DNA from: Bacteroidota bacterium
Lineage (GTDB): Bacteria; Bacteroidota; Bacteroidia; UKL13-3
NCBI GenBank assembly: GCA_027487835.1
Contig: JAIYCU010000009.1
Location: 1-64,000 of the forward strand
DNA: 64,000 bases
Reading direction: 5' to 3'
Numbering within the stretch: the first letter of the stretch is position 1; each line of letters starts with the position of its first letter. A program made the position numbers and the translations under genes. Positions 45,622 through 56,141 of this stretch are shown piece by piece. The notes below the pieces were generated by a model. It was not told the origin of the DNA, did no database searches, and was given only the letters and a program-made list of their open reading frames with translations.

Positions 45622-46401
45622 ATGGCACAAACCACGTTACGAACAATCATAGTTGAAGATGAAATTGGCGGCAGAAATGCCTTAAAGGCTATTTTGAAAA
45701 ATTATGAGGATATTTTGCTTATTGGTGAGGCTTCAAACGCTGCTGAGGCATTGGGATTAATTGTTGCACTAAAGCCAGATTTATTGCTTTTAGACATCGA
45801 AATGCCATTTAAGAATGGCTTCGATTTATTATCCGATATTCCAGATAGAACTTTCGATGTTATTTTTACCACAGCTTATGATTCATACGCCATCAGAGCC
45901 ATAAAGTTTAGTGCCATCGATTATTTGCTTAAACCTGTAGATCCCGAGGAGCTTGAAGCTGCCATTGCTAGGGTCTTAGAGAAAAAGAACCATAATTCTT
46001 ACCAACCTCAATTGCAAATTGAGAACCTGCTAGAAAATTTAAAAAGTATTAACAAACAGAATTTTAAGTTATCGTTGCCTACCTCAGAAGGTACACTTTT
46101 CATTCCTATAGAAGACATCATGCGCTGTGAATCAGACGCCAATTATACCCGATTCTTTTTTAAAGACGGAACCAAGCCTGTTGTAGTTTCAAAAACCCTT
46201 AAAGAGTTTGAAGAATTACTTGGCGAATACGGATTTTGCCGCATACATAATTCACACATGATAAACCTGAAATTTATTAGAAGATATATTCGTGGTGAGG
46301 GGGGTACTGTGGTAATGTTAGACGGCACAGAAGTGGAAGTTTCTCGTAGAAAAAAGGAAATCTTTCAAAAGGCACTTGAAAAAGAAACCGGATTTATTTA
46401 A
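45622..46401 (+). CDS. LytTR-family response regulator
   Basis: 259 aa. The receiver domain (1-120) has the acidic pocket IVEDE, phospho-acceptor Asp58 (LLLLDIEMP), Thr in FTTAYDSYA and Lys in LLKPVD. A linker of about 30 residues leads to a LytTR DNA-binding domain (~160-255) with IEDIMRCESDANYTRFF and the RIHNSHMINLKFIRRY segment. No LytS-type sensor is adjacent, so the kinase is encoded elsewhere. A 208-base AT-rich upstream region with a short TTA microsatellite (45442-45456) separates it from prmA. Confidence 0.9.
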   Translation: MAQTTLRTIIVEDEIGGRNALKAILKNYEDILLIGEASNAAEALGLIVALKPDLLLLDIEMPFKNGFDLLSDIPDRTFDVIFTTAYDSYAIRAIKFSAIDYLLKPVDPEELEAAIARVLEKKNHNSYQPQLQIENLLENLKSINKQNFKLSLPTSEGTLFIPIEDIMRCESDANYTRFFFKDGTKPVVVSKTLKEFEELLGEYGFCRIHNSHMINLKFIRRYIRGEGGTVVMLDGTEVEVSRRKKEIFQKALEKETGFI

Positions 46402-46587
46402 AATACTACCATTCAAACATTCAATCCAACCATTTAGTTGTTTCGAGGCAAGAATTAATTCTACAGCCTCATATTTGAGTAAGAATTTACCCAATAAAAA
46501 TGTCATTTCTTTATTTGAAATGAACCCGCTGACGCCTGAAACTCCCCTTTTTAAATGAAAGTTGTTTAATCAGCTTCAAAAAAAATT

Positions 46588-46616
46588 AAACCCAGACTAA
46601 AAGACTGGGTTTTTTT

Positions 46617-46618
<2 letters not shown>
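46588..46618 (+). terminator. Bidirectional terminator between the LytTR regulator and ABC-F gene
   Basis: Stem AAACCCAG (46588-46595) pairs with CTGGGTTT (46605-46612) around a nine-base loop, followed on the plus strand by a T tract. On the minus strand the same hairpin is followed by AATTTTTTTT. It lies between converging genes, and the T tract reaches the ABC-F stop codon at 46617-46619. Confidence 0.85.
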
Positions 46619-48254
<1,636 letters not shown>

Positions 48255-48300
48255 TTACTTTTAAAGGGCCGCGAAGATAGTTATTATCAATGGTATGGAC

Positions 48301-48334
48301 AAAAAAAACGGGAATCGGTTTGACCCGACCCCCG
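48301..48334 (-). terminator. Rho-independent terminator of the RND efflux operon
   Basis: On the minus strand a ten-pair stem (48325-48334 with 48309-48318, two G-U pairs) and six-base loop are followed by eight T. It lies 57 bases after the RND stop codon and before the ABC-F start, so it ends the efflux operon. The stem contains a GGTTTGACCC variant of the interspersed palindrome. Confidence 0.8.
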
Positions 48335-48390
48335 CTTTAGCCTATGAAACAAATTGCACATCTACCCCTAGGTGCAATTATCTTGAGCAT

Positions 48391-51300
48391 CTATTCCTTA
48401 TGTTTTTTAACTAAAGGAATATTTAGCTTTATTTTCAAATTGTTTGACAAAAATAACATAACTGGAACTAATATCAAAGTTAAAAATGTTGCAAAACTTA
48501 AACCAAATATCATTGTCCAGCTCAAAGGCCCCCAAAATGCCACATTATCACCCCCAAAATGAATGTGAGGATTAAAATGTGTAAAAAGGGAAACGAAGTC
48601 GATATTTAAACCAACCGCCAATGGAATTAGCCCTAAAATAGTGGCTGAGGCAGTTAATATTACAGGTGTCATACGGGTTTTTCCTGCTTCTATAATTGCC
48701 GCTCTGCTTTCCATCCCTTGTTCCATGAGAAGGTCTGTAAATTCTACCAGTAATATTCCATTTCTAACCACAATACCTGCTAAGGCAATTACCCCAACAC
48801 CTGTCATTACTACAGAAATTGTCATATCAAAGATAGATAAGCCTAGGAGTACGCCTATTATCGAGAAGAAAATTTCAACAAAAATAATAAGTGGCTTTGA
48901 AACTGAATTAAATTGGGTTACCAAAATCAAGAAGATTAAACCAAATGAAACCAACATGGCATTTCCTAAAAATGCGCCAGTTTCTGCTTGCTCTTCTTGT
49001 TCACCTGTCATGGTTGCCATAACGCCGTCTGGCAGTGGGTAGCGGCCTATCGACTTAGTGATTTTACTTACAATTTCATTGGCATTATATCCGCTTAGTA
49101 CGTTAGATGAAATGGTAACCATTCTTTTTTGGTTCTTACGTTTAATTCCACCAAAGGTATTGCCATACTTAATGGTTGCTACAGAAGAAAGTGGAACTTG
49201 TCTTATCACTCCGCCCATATTCATGTCGCGGTAAGTGATTTTTAGGTTCATCAATGCATTGATATTGTTTCTTTGGTCAAAGGCATAACGCAACTGAATT
49301 GGGTAGTCGTCTTTTGCATCCTTAAATTTAGAAACCTCAGTACCAAAAATGGCATCTCTCATTTCTTTACCAATAATAGCGGTAGAAATACCTTCACGGT
49401 TCGCACGCTCGCGATCAATTTCTACTATAATCTCTGGCTTGTTTGCCTGTAAGTCAGATTTTAACTCCTCTATCCCTGGTATGCCTAAAGAATCTAAGTA
49501 GCGTTTGATATCTTTAGAAGCTAAAGTAAGTTCGTTAAAATCATCACCTGTAATTTCTATATTAATTGGCTTTCCTGTTGGCGGGCCGCCTTGCTCTTGT
49601 TCAACTGTAATTTCTGCACCTGGTATGCCTTTAACCGCATCCCTAATTTGATCTAAGTAAGCAACGGTTGATTGTCCATTTCTTTTTCCAAAAGGAACAA
49701 AGGCAACAGTTACTTTTCCTAAATGTGGTGCAGTGCTAAAGTCGAAACTTTGCGGATTACTTGCCCCAACTGCCACATTTGAGATTACAGATTCTACCAT
49801 TGGGTTTGAATCTCCAACTACATCAAATATCCTATCCTCAATAATTTTAGTAATTGAGTCGGTATAGGTTTGATCCGTACCAATTGGTAATGCTATATAG
49901 GTAAACACAAAGTTTGGTTCCCCTTTAGGAAAGAATTCTACCTTTGGTTGTCTCCAAACCGTAAGTGCAATAGAGAGGAAGAACATTACGATTGTAGCAA
50001 CAAGTATATAAATAGGTCTGTTTTTATGTAAGGCCCACTCAATGGTTCTTTTATATCTTTCTTGGAAGTTAGGCCATGTTTTTTCTTGGAAGTTTAAAAT
50101 CAATTTGTAAAGTACAAATCGGTTCAAACAGTAAAGACCGTATAAAGTAAGTGAAAAGGAGCCTAAGCCCACATTGCCAGCAGCAAAAGAAAGAATAGCA
50201 ATCACAGCAAATACCACTGTTGTGATTTTGAAACCTTTGGTGATTTTACTCTTATGTTCGTCTTCTTTAATGTGTGGCTTCATAAAGTCAACCGCAAAAA
50301 CAGGGTTGATAATATACGCTACCACTAAAGAAGCCAACAAGGTTACAATAAGCGTGATGGGTAAATAGAACATAAACTTACCAATAACACCATCCCAAAA
50401 AGCAAGTGGAATAAAAGGCGCAAGCGTGGTTAAAGTTCCTGAAAGTACAGGTAAAAATACTTCACCCGCCGCCATTTTTGCAGCTTTTACAATAGGTACT
50501 TTTCCATTCTCAAAAATTCTATGTGTATTCTCAACTACCACAATGGCGTCATCCACCACAATTCCCAATGCTAGTAAGAATGAAAACAACACAATCATAT
50601 TTAGGGTAAACCCTAAGCTTGGCATAATCAGAAATGCAATAAACATTGAAAGAGGTACTGATAAGGCAACAAAAATTGCATTAGTGGTTCCCATAAAAAA
50701 CATTAGGATAATGGTAACCAAAATAAATCCAATGATAATGGTATTGATAAGGTCATCAAGTGTTACCCTGGTTTTATCACTTTGGTCGCCAGTAATGGTA
50801 ACTTTTAATCCCTCAGGCAATTGATTTTCCTCCATATCCTCAACAATTTCTTTGATTTTATCGGAGGCATCAATTAGGTTTTGGCCGCTCTTTTTAATTA
50901 CGTTTAAGGTTACCACATTTTTGTGGTCTAGGCGCGCATAACTTTCTTTTTCTTTGAACCCATCTGTAATGGTTGCAATATCTTTTAAATAGATAGTAGC
51001 TCCGCTTCCAGAGCGTAAAATTAGGTCTCCAATTTTCTTAGCATCTGTAAATTGACCTACCACATTGATTGAGCGTTTTACCCCATCCATTTTGATTTGG
51101 CCTCCGCTGATGGTCATGTTTTCATACTTAACCGCATTAGAGATGTCACCCATGGTAACATCTGCAGCCTGCATCTTGTACATGTCAACATCAATTTGAA
51201 TTTCGCGTTCCAATGCACCAACGATATCACAACGCGTAATTTCTTTTAGGCCTTCAATTCTATCTTTTAAAAGGTCTGCATAATCTTTTAACTTATCCAA

Positions 51301-51768
51301 TGGATAGTCACCAGAAATATGAACATTCATGATAGGAATTTGCGAAACATCAATGTCAATTACTTCAGGTTCGCGGGTTAAATCATTGGGTAAATCTTTT
51401 TTAGCTTTATCAACTGCATCTTTCACTCTTTGCTTGGCAACTGGCACTTCAACATCGGTATTAAATTCGATGTTAATCATGCTAAAATCTTGGATAGAAG
51501 AGCTGGTTACTTTTTTAACACCATTGATAGACTTTACTTGTTTTTCTATGTGTTTAGTTACCAAGTTTTCTATGTCATTTGGAGAGGTACCTGCATAAAT
51601 CGTATTTACTAAAATTTGCGGGAACACTACTTCTGGAAACTGCTCTTTGGGTAGGTTATTATAGCTCATCAGACCTGCCAAAGTAATAATGATGGTCATG
51701 ATGTATACACTGGTCTTATTATCTATAGACCAGCTAGAGGCAAAAAACTCTTTAAATTTTTCTTTCAT
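48391..51768 (-). CDS. RND efflux transporter, HAE1 type
   Basis: 1125-aa inner-membrane proton/drug antiporter subunit with the standard layout: TM1, a periplasmic porter half with the KQRVKDAVDKAKKDLP segment, TM2-6, TM7, the second porter half and TM8-12. The proton-relay acidic pair is visible in TM4 (LALGIVVDDAIVVVENTHR), and the TM10-11 region has VVRNGILLVEF. An extra hydrophobic hairpin of about 45 residues follows TM6 (around 500-550), longer than in AcrB. It is the last gene of the tetR-tolC-mfp-rnd operon, 34 bases after the adaptor gene. Confidence 0.92.
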   Translation of the reverse strand: MKEKFKEFFASSWSIDNKTSVYIMTIIITLAGLMSYNNLPKEQFPEVVFPQILVNTIYAGTSPNDIENLVTKHIEKQVKSINGVKKVTSSSIQDFSMINIEFNTDVEVPVAKQRVKDAVDKAKKDLPNDLTREPEVIDIDVSQIPIMNVHISGDYPLDKLKDYADLLKDRIEGLKEITRCDIVGALEREIQIDVDMYKMQAADVTMGDISNAVKYENMTISGGQIKMDGVKRSINVVGQFTDAKKIGDLILRSGSGATIYLKDIATITDGFKEKESYARLDHKNVVTLNVIKKSGQNLIDASDKIKEIVEDMEENQLPEGLKVTITGDQSDKTRVTLDDLINTIIIGFILVTIILMFFMGTTNAIFVALSVPLSMFIAFLIMPSLGFTLNMIVLFSFLLALGIVVDDAIVVVENTHRIFENGKVPIVKAAKMAAGEVFLPVLSGTLTTLAPFIPLAFWDGVIGKFMFYLPITLIVTLLASLVVAYIINPVFAVDFMKPHIKEDEHKSKITKGFKITTVVFAVIAILSFAAGNVGLGSFSLTLYGLYCLNRFVLYKLILNFQEKTWPNFQERYKRTIEWALHKNRPIYILVATIVMFFLSIALTVWRQPKVEFFPKGEPNFVFTYIALPIGTDQTYTDSITKIIEDRIFDVVGDSNPMVESVISNVAVGASNPQSFDFSTAPHLGKVTVAFVPFGKRNGQSTVAYLDQIRDAVKGIPGAEITVEQEQGGPPTGKPINIEITGDDFNELTLASKDIKRYLDSLGIPGIEELKSDLQANKPEIIVEIDRERANREGISTAIIGKEMRDAIFGTEVSKFKDAKDDYPIQLRYAFDQRNNINALMNLKITYRDMNMGGVIRQVPLSSVATIKYGNTFGGIKRKNQKRMVTISSNVLSGYNANEIVSKITKSIGRYPLPDGVMATMTGEQEEQAETGAFLGNAMLVSFGLIFLILVTQFNSVSKPLIIFVEIFFSIIGVLLGLSIFDMTISVVMTGVGVIALAGIVVRNGILLVEFTDLLMEQGMESRAAIIEAGKTRMTPVILTASATILGLIPLAVGLNIDFVSLFTHFNPHIHFGGDNVAFWGPLSWTMIFGLSFATFLTLILVPVMLFLSNNLKIKLNIPLVKKHKE

Positions 51769-51802
51769 ACCTTTGTTAATTAGGTTGTTGTTTGGGTTGA
51801 AA

Positions 51803-52942
51803 TTATTCGCGAATCAACTCATTATTGTTTAGGTCCATGTAACCAGAAGTGATGAGTAAATCACCTTCAGTTAAACCTGCTATAATTTCTGCCTTGTCGT
51901 TATAGATTTTACCCAAGGTTACATTCCTTTTTTCTGCCACTGTTTTTCCTTCTTTTTGAACCGAAACCATAACATAGGTTTCTGTTTCATTTTTTTGTAC
52001 TGTATTAACTGGAACTACAATTGCTTTAGCTGATTTGTAATCAATTACTTTAAATACACAAATCATGTTTGGAATTAAATCTGCTTGTGAGGCAACTGGC
52101 GCTTCTATGGTAAAGGTTCTAGTCATTTGGTTAATTACCCTCGATGCAAAATTGATATTTGATTTAACCACTTTATTGTTGAGGTCAGGAAATATTAATT
52201 GCACTTCATTTCCAGCTTTAATTAAGCTTGCATAGCTTTCTGCTACATCTGCTTTCGCCTTAAGGTCGTTAAAATTAACTACCCTAAAACAAGGCACACC
52301 TGGTGCTACATTTCCACCAATTTTGATAAACACTTCATCAATCGTTCCGTTGATAGGCGATTTGATTTTATACATATCTAAATTTTCGTTTAGGGTTGCT
52401 AATTTTTGCTCTAGGCTTTCTTTATTGGTTTTAGCAGTGAGGTATTGAATCTCTGAACCCACTTGTTTTTCCCATAGGGCTTTTTGTTTGTTAAATACAT
52501 CCGTAACAAAGTTCAAATTGGTCTTTAAATCATCAATTTGACGTTGTACAATTTCTGCATCCAATTGTGCAAGTACTTGGTCTTTCTTAACTGTTGCACC
52601 TGGCTTCACAAATACTTTGGTAACGGGTGCCATTGCACGTGCACTTATCATGGTATTTTGATCGCCATCCAATCTACCTTGTACATCTATAAAATGTTGA
52701 AATTCGGTTTTTGCAATGACAGTAGTTTTAACGTATTTAAATTTTTCATTGGCATTCGCGTTGGTATCACCAATGGCAATAATTTCCTCTTCTACCGTTT
52801 TAATTTTGCTCACTAATTCTGCTTGTTCGGCTTTTAGTTTCTCAAGCTCTGCTTTCTTTTTTTCTAGTAGATTGCTATTACCGCAGGCTGTTGCTAGCAA
52901 GCTTAATCCTACTAATACTAGGGTTTTATGATAATTTTTCAT
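51803..52942 (-). CDS. Efflux RND periplasmic adaptor (lipoprotein)
   Basis: 379 aa. A lipobox (LLATAC, Cys20) makes it a lipoprotein. A coiled-coil hairpin starts at KKAELEKLKAEQAELVSK, an unusual place because it precedes the first barrel-sandwich strand, and a second hairpin (~125-195, NFVTDVFNKQKALWEKQV) is the normal one. The lipoyl/barrel parts read VFVKPGATVKKDQVLAQLDAE-like sequence and YKIKSPINGTIDEVFIKIGG. The membrane-proximal domain is at the end. It bridges the RND pump and the TolC-like channel. Confidence 0.9.
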   Translation of the reverse strand: MKNYHKTLVLVGLSLLATACGNSNLLEKKKAELEKLKAEQAELVSKIKTVEEEIIAIGDTNANANEKFKYVKTTVIAKTEFQHFIDVQGRLDGDQNTMISARAMAPVTKVFVKPGATVKKDQVLAQLDAEIVQRQIDDLKTNLNFVTDVFNKQKALWEKQVGSEIQYLTAKTNKESLEQKLATLNENLDMYKIKSPINGTIDEVFIKIGGNVAPGVPCFRVVNFNDLKAKADVAESYASLIKAGNEVQLIFPDLNNKVVKSNINFASRVINQMTRTFTIEAPVASQADLIPNMICVFKVIDYKSAKAIVVPVNTVQKNETETYVMVSVQKEGKTVAEKRNVTLGKIYNDKAEIIAGLTEGDLLITSGYMDLNNNELIRE

Positions 52943-52969
52943 ATAGATATTTTGTTTGTTTTTTATTTA

Positions 52970-54322
52970 TTAATTGATTTGACCCAAGGCTTTTTTAAGT
53001 TCTAGTTCTGCTACAAATAATTCAAATGCAGTACCCAGCATATTGGCTCTTGCATTTTCTAAGTCGGTTTGTGCCACGCTAAGTTCTAGGCTTGAACCTA
53101 CCCCGTTTTTGTATTTTAATTGTGCGGTATTATAAATATCTTCTGCTAGTTTAAAATTAGTTTGTTGCACCACTAATTGCTTTTTAGCGCGGTTAAAATC
53201 TGTTTTTGCTGAGAAGATTTGTTGTTCTATTACATTCTCAAAAAACTTGATATCGTTTTCTGTCTTTTTAATGCTAATGCTAGCCTGTTGGGTTTGTGCA
53301 TGCTTTCTTAATCCATCAAAAATTGGAAGGCTAAAGCTTAAACCAACTGTTGTACCTGGGTACCATACATTGTATAGATCGCCAAATTTACCTTCAGAGG
53401 CAAAGGCATTTTGTTGGTGAGAACCAAATGCGAATAAAGAAGGTGCATAGCCAACTAGGTAACGTTTTCTATCAAGGGCATTTAACTTTAATTGTTGTTG
53501 CAATAATTTATATTCTATTCTATTGCCATAATTAACTGTTTCTTCTACCACGGTTGCCGCTGTCTTAGTGGTTAACTCATCTAGTTTACTTGCTAATACT
53601 AAGCTATCAGAAGGCTTAACACCCATTTGCATTTTTAATACCATTCTAGCTACACGGGTTTGGTCTTCAATTTTTTCTTTTTGAATGCTTAAGTTGGAAA
53701 GTTGAAGACTAATTCTTTCTACATCTATTTTCTCTACAAATCCACCTTTAAATAATTGTTCAAGGTCGTTTTTAGATTTGCTTAGTACCTCTAAATTACT
53801 TTGCATCATTTTTTGGTTCGACTCTAATAAAAGAACCATGTAGTAAGCCTTAGCTACATTTACTTCTGTTTCAATTTTGGTTCTGGTTTTACTTAACCTA
53901 GATAGGTTCACAAATTCTTTAGAGGCTTTTAGGCCTAAAAAGAAGGTTCCATCAAACAGCAATTGATTTACAGAAAGGGTTACATTACTGGTGTAGGTAT
54001 TGCCAAATCTTGCTTCAATAAAATCAGGCCCACTGCCTAGTATCGGCTTTAAAAAGTTGGGTAATACTTGGGTAGGTATTTGGGTATTGTTGATAAAATT
54101 GGCAGAGGCACTTACTTGAGGTAAGCCCATGGCAGTGATTTCGTTCACCTTTTTTTGCGCTGCGATTTCATCTAATTCGGCATTTTTAAGCGCATAATTA
54201 TTGTTCTTGGCAAAATTGATGGCCTCATCTAAGGTAAAGGTGTAAACCGAGGCTTGTTGTGCACTTACACTAAGTGTTAGTAGCAATAGGAGGCAGGTAA
54301 GTAATTTATTTATGGTATACAT
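52970..54322 (-). CDS. TolC-family outer membrane efflux protein
   Basis: 450 aa with signal peptide (about 1-21, ending SVSA). The TolC repeat is present twice: FTLDEAINFAKNNNYALKNAELD and, in the second half, SFSLPIFDGLRKHAQTQQA followed by long amphipathic helices to YNTAQLKYKNGVGSSLELSVAQTDLENAR. It forms a trimeric channel for the RND pump encoded in the same operon; gaps are 12 bases from tetR and 27 bases to the adaptor. Confidence 0.9.
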   Translation of the reverse strand: MYTINKLLTCLLLLLTLSVSAQQASVYTFTLDEAINFAKNNNYALKNAELDEIAAQKKVNEITAMGLPQVSASANFINNTQIPTQVLPNFLKPILGSGPDFIEARFGNTYTSNVTLSVNQLLFDGTFFLGLKASKEFVNLSRLSKTRTKIETEVNVAKAYYMVLLLESNQKMMQSNLEVLSKSKNDLEQLFKGGFVEKIDVERISLQLSNLSIQKEKIEDQTRVARMVLKMQMGVKPSDSLVLASKLDELTTKTAATVVEETVNYGNRIEYKLLQQQLKLNALDRKRYLVGYAPSLFAFGSHQQNAFASEGKFGDLYNVWYPGTTVGLSFSLPIFDGLRKHAQTQQASISIKKTENDIKFFENVIEQQIFSAKTDFNRAKKQLVVQQTNFKLAEDIYNTAQLKYKNGVGSSLELSVAQTDLENARANMLGTAFELFVAELELKKALGQIN

Positions 54323-54334
54323 ATTATATAGGTT

Positions 54335-54958
54335 TTATGCTTGGTATGATTGGAATAAAGAATGTTTTTTTAGGAGTTTTAGTCCTTTTTCAGTACAAAT
54401 GGAGCGCAAATGGTAGCGCATCATTTCATTATGCACCGTTTTAAAATCCTTTTTTTGCTCCATGTAATTGTCTGGATTTAACAAGAAATCTATTAAATGA
54501 ATGTAAAAAATTGCCGTAAGTTCTTCGTTTAATTCGGCATGGTAAAGACCCTCATTTTTACCTGTTCTTAAATTGGTAAGCACTTCATTGTAAATAAATT
54601 CAACCCTAAAGTTGTTTAATTTATCCCAACTGGGTTTAAAGTACTTCTTTAAATCGAACAGAATGGTTTGGTTGATTTGTTTTTTGAGCTCACCAAATGA
54701 ATCGGTAAGGGTTAACATATATTCAATGGGGTTTTTAACCGATTGGCACAAACCCGAACAAAAGTGCATTTCTTGTTGAATATGTCTTGCCACGGTTTCA
54801 TCCACCAATTTGGTTTTATCTTCAAAAAATTGATATAAGGTTTTTTTAGAAAGTCCTAATTCCCGCGCAATATCATCCATGGTGATACTCTTAAAGCCGT
54901 ATCTTAAGAAAAGTGCTTCAGCCCCATTAAGTATCTTTGTTTTAACTTCTTCTGACAT
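54335..54958 (-). CDS. TetR/AcrR-family transcriptional regulator
   Basis: 207 aa with a TetR HTH at 1-50 (ILNGAEALFLRYGFKSITMD, DIARELGLSKKTLYQFFEDK). The ligand-binding helices follow and carry no known signature. It is the first gene of the efflux operon, so it probably represses its own transcript together with the pump. Upstream is the 42-bp tandem array, whose units contain 21-bp dyads; these could be operators, although the link is inference. The -7 box TATCTTTG lies 24 bases from the ATG. Confidence 0.9.
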   Translation of the reverse strand: MSEEVKTKILNGAEALFLRYGFKSITMDDIARELGLSKKTLYQFFEDKTKLVDETVARHIQQEMHFCSGLCQSVKNPIEYMLTLTDSFGELKKQINQTILFDLKKYFKPSWDKLNNFRVEFIYNEVLTNLRTGKNEGLYHAELNEELTAIFYIHLIDFLLNPDNYMEQKKDFKTVHNEMMRYHLRSICTEKGLKLLKKHSLFQSYQA

Positions 54959-54982
54959 AATTATCGTATCCTAAAACGTTTG

Positions 54983-54990
54983 CAAAGATA
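54983..54990 (-). promoter_or_regulatory. TATCTTTG -7 box of the tetR-efflux operon
   Basis: Exact match to the Bacteroidota -7 consensus on the minus strand, 24 bases from the tetR ATG. The -33 region is only GTTT, so this is a weak or regulated promoter. Confidence 0.45.
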
Positions 54991-55120
54991 GAATCGATTT
55001 CAACTTAGGAAACTATTGGCGTACAAAAAGTTTCCAATGTTTCTCAAGTTTATGATTATGAGGTCTCTTATTATTTAGCATAAAGCAAAAACCTGACAAA
55101 ATGCTATGTTTTTAGGTGTT

Positions 55121-55412
55121 ATTAGAAGCAAAATGGTTCTTACACCTCCTAATTTTGTTCTAATTAGAAGCAAAATGGTTCTTACGCCTCCCAATTTTGT
55201 TCTAATTAGAAGCATTTTGGTTCTTACGCCTCCCAATTTTGTTCTAATAAGATGTATTTTGCTTCTTACACCTCCCAATTTGGTTCTAATAAGAAGTATT
55301 TTGCTTCTTATACCTCCCAATTTGGTTCTAATTAGAAGCATCTTGCTTCTTATACCTGACAACTTGGTTCTATAGAGAAGTAAAACGGTTCTTAGTCCTT
55401 GTAATTTGTTAG
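55121..55412. repeat. Tandem array of 42-bp repeats (six units plus a decayed seventh)
   Basis: Units start at 55121, 55163, 55205, 55247, 55289 and 55331, each exactly 42 bp, with a decayed seventh at 55373. Each unit opens with a 21-bp imperfect dyad (TTAGAAGCA, three bases, TGSTTCTTA), continues with a CCTCCCAATTT block and ends GTTCTA; the first three unit junctions make a TTCTAATTAGAA palindrome. Units diverge gradually along the array (A/T and GGTTC to GCTTC changes). This array fills most of the 520-base region between tetR and uridine kinase, in which I find no gene. The remainder holds the two promoter-like boxes. 42 bp is 14 codons, so both strands are accidentally open. Confidence 0.9.
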
Positions 55413-55464
55413 TCTATCAAAAAGTTTCATGGTTCAAAATAAAGACTTGGAATTATATTTTTAG

Positions 55465-55472
55465 TACTTTTG
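55465..55472 (+). promoter_or_regulatory. Possible TACTTTTG -7 box of the uridine kinase gene
   Basis: Matches TAnnTTTG and lies six bases from the ATG at 55479, which would give an almost leaderless mRNA. No -33 TTTG is at the usual distance, so confidence is low. Confidence 0.3.
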
Positions 55473-55478
55473 GTCCCC

Positions 55479-56096
55479 ATGAATAAAAGACCTTATTTGG
55501 TGGGTATTTCAGGTGGCAGTGCCAGCGGCAAAACTAGCTTTCTTAAAGCATTGCGGGAGCAATTCTCTATGCAAGAACTCTGCATGGTTTCGCAAGATAA
55601 TTATTATAAATTGGCCTATGAGCACCAAAAAGATGAGAACGGGCATACCAATTTCGACTTGCCAGATTGTGTAGATTTAGATGCCTTTGCCAAAGACATT
55701 GAGCGTTTGTCTAAAGGTGAAACCGTTTATAGGCACGAATATTTATTTCAGCACGAAAACCAACAAGGTGAGCTGCTTACCTTTACTCCAGCGCCTATTA
55801 TTATTTGTGAAGGCTTATTTATCTTTTACCATGAAAGGATTTTTAGTCAGTTTGATTTAAAGATTTTTATCAAAGCAGAGGAGGAATTGGCCTTACAGCG
55901 TCGCATAGCTAGGGATGTGGCTGAGCGAAATATCTCTGAAAACTTTGTTTTATACCAATGGCAAAATCATGTTAAGCCTTCCTATGAGCGCTATTTACTG
56001 CCTTTTATGGCACAATCTGATATGATTATTAATAACAATACCCATTTTGGCACCAGCTTGACGGTGATTACTTCTTTTTTGAAGGAGAAAATTTGA
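55479..56096 (+). CDS. udk: Uridine kinase
   Basis: 205 aa from the ATG at 55479; an upstream TTG would add three residues only. P-loop kinase of the PRK/Udk family: GISGGSASGKTSFLKAL (9-25), the substrate region QDNYYKLAYEHQ and NFDLPDCVDLDAF, an acceptor Tyr/His stretch VYRHEYLFQHEN, IIICEGLFIFY and a lid with QRRIARDVAERN. It phosphorylates uridine and cytidine in pyrimidine salvage. Transcribed away from the tandem array and the efflux operon; the next gene is convergent. Confidence 0.85.
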   Translation: MNKRPYLVGISGGSASGKTSFLKALREQFSMQELCMVSQDNYYKLAYEHQKDENGHTNFDLPDCVDLDAFAKDIERLSKGETVYRHEYLFQHENQQGELLTFTPAPIIICEGLFIFYHERIFSQFDLKIFIKAEEELALQRRIARDVAERNISENFVLYQWQNHVKPSYERYLLPFMAQSDMIINNNTHFGTSLTVITSFLKEKI

Positions 56097-56109
56097 GTTG
56101 GATGGGTTA

Positions 56110-56118
56110 GGTTCAACC
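56110..56118. repeat. GGTTCAACC palindrome copy (intergenic)
   Basis: Copy in the 45-base gap between the convergent udk and exbD genes, flanked by a second half-site (GGTTAGGTTCAACC). Confidence 0.65.
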
Positions 56119-56141
56119 CGAAACCAAAAAAGGGTGCTAAG

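Noticed and set aside
48641-49042. 133-aa open frame opposite the RND pump
   Set aside because: Complement of conserved transmembrane coding sequence with no independent features.
55075-55375. Repeat proteins read from both strands of the 42-bp array (about 95 and 89 aa, 14-residue periods)
   Set aside because: 42 is a multiple of three, so every frame without a stop in one unit stays open. Both strands being open, low complexity and no upstream promoter pattern argue for a chance effect.
55121-55412. CRISPR array
   Set aside because: The 42-bp units are contiguous with no unique spacers, they diverge gradually, and no cas genes are in the window.
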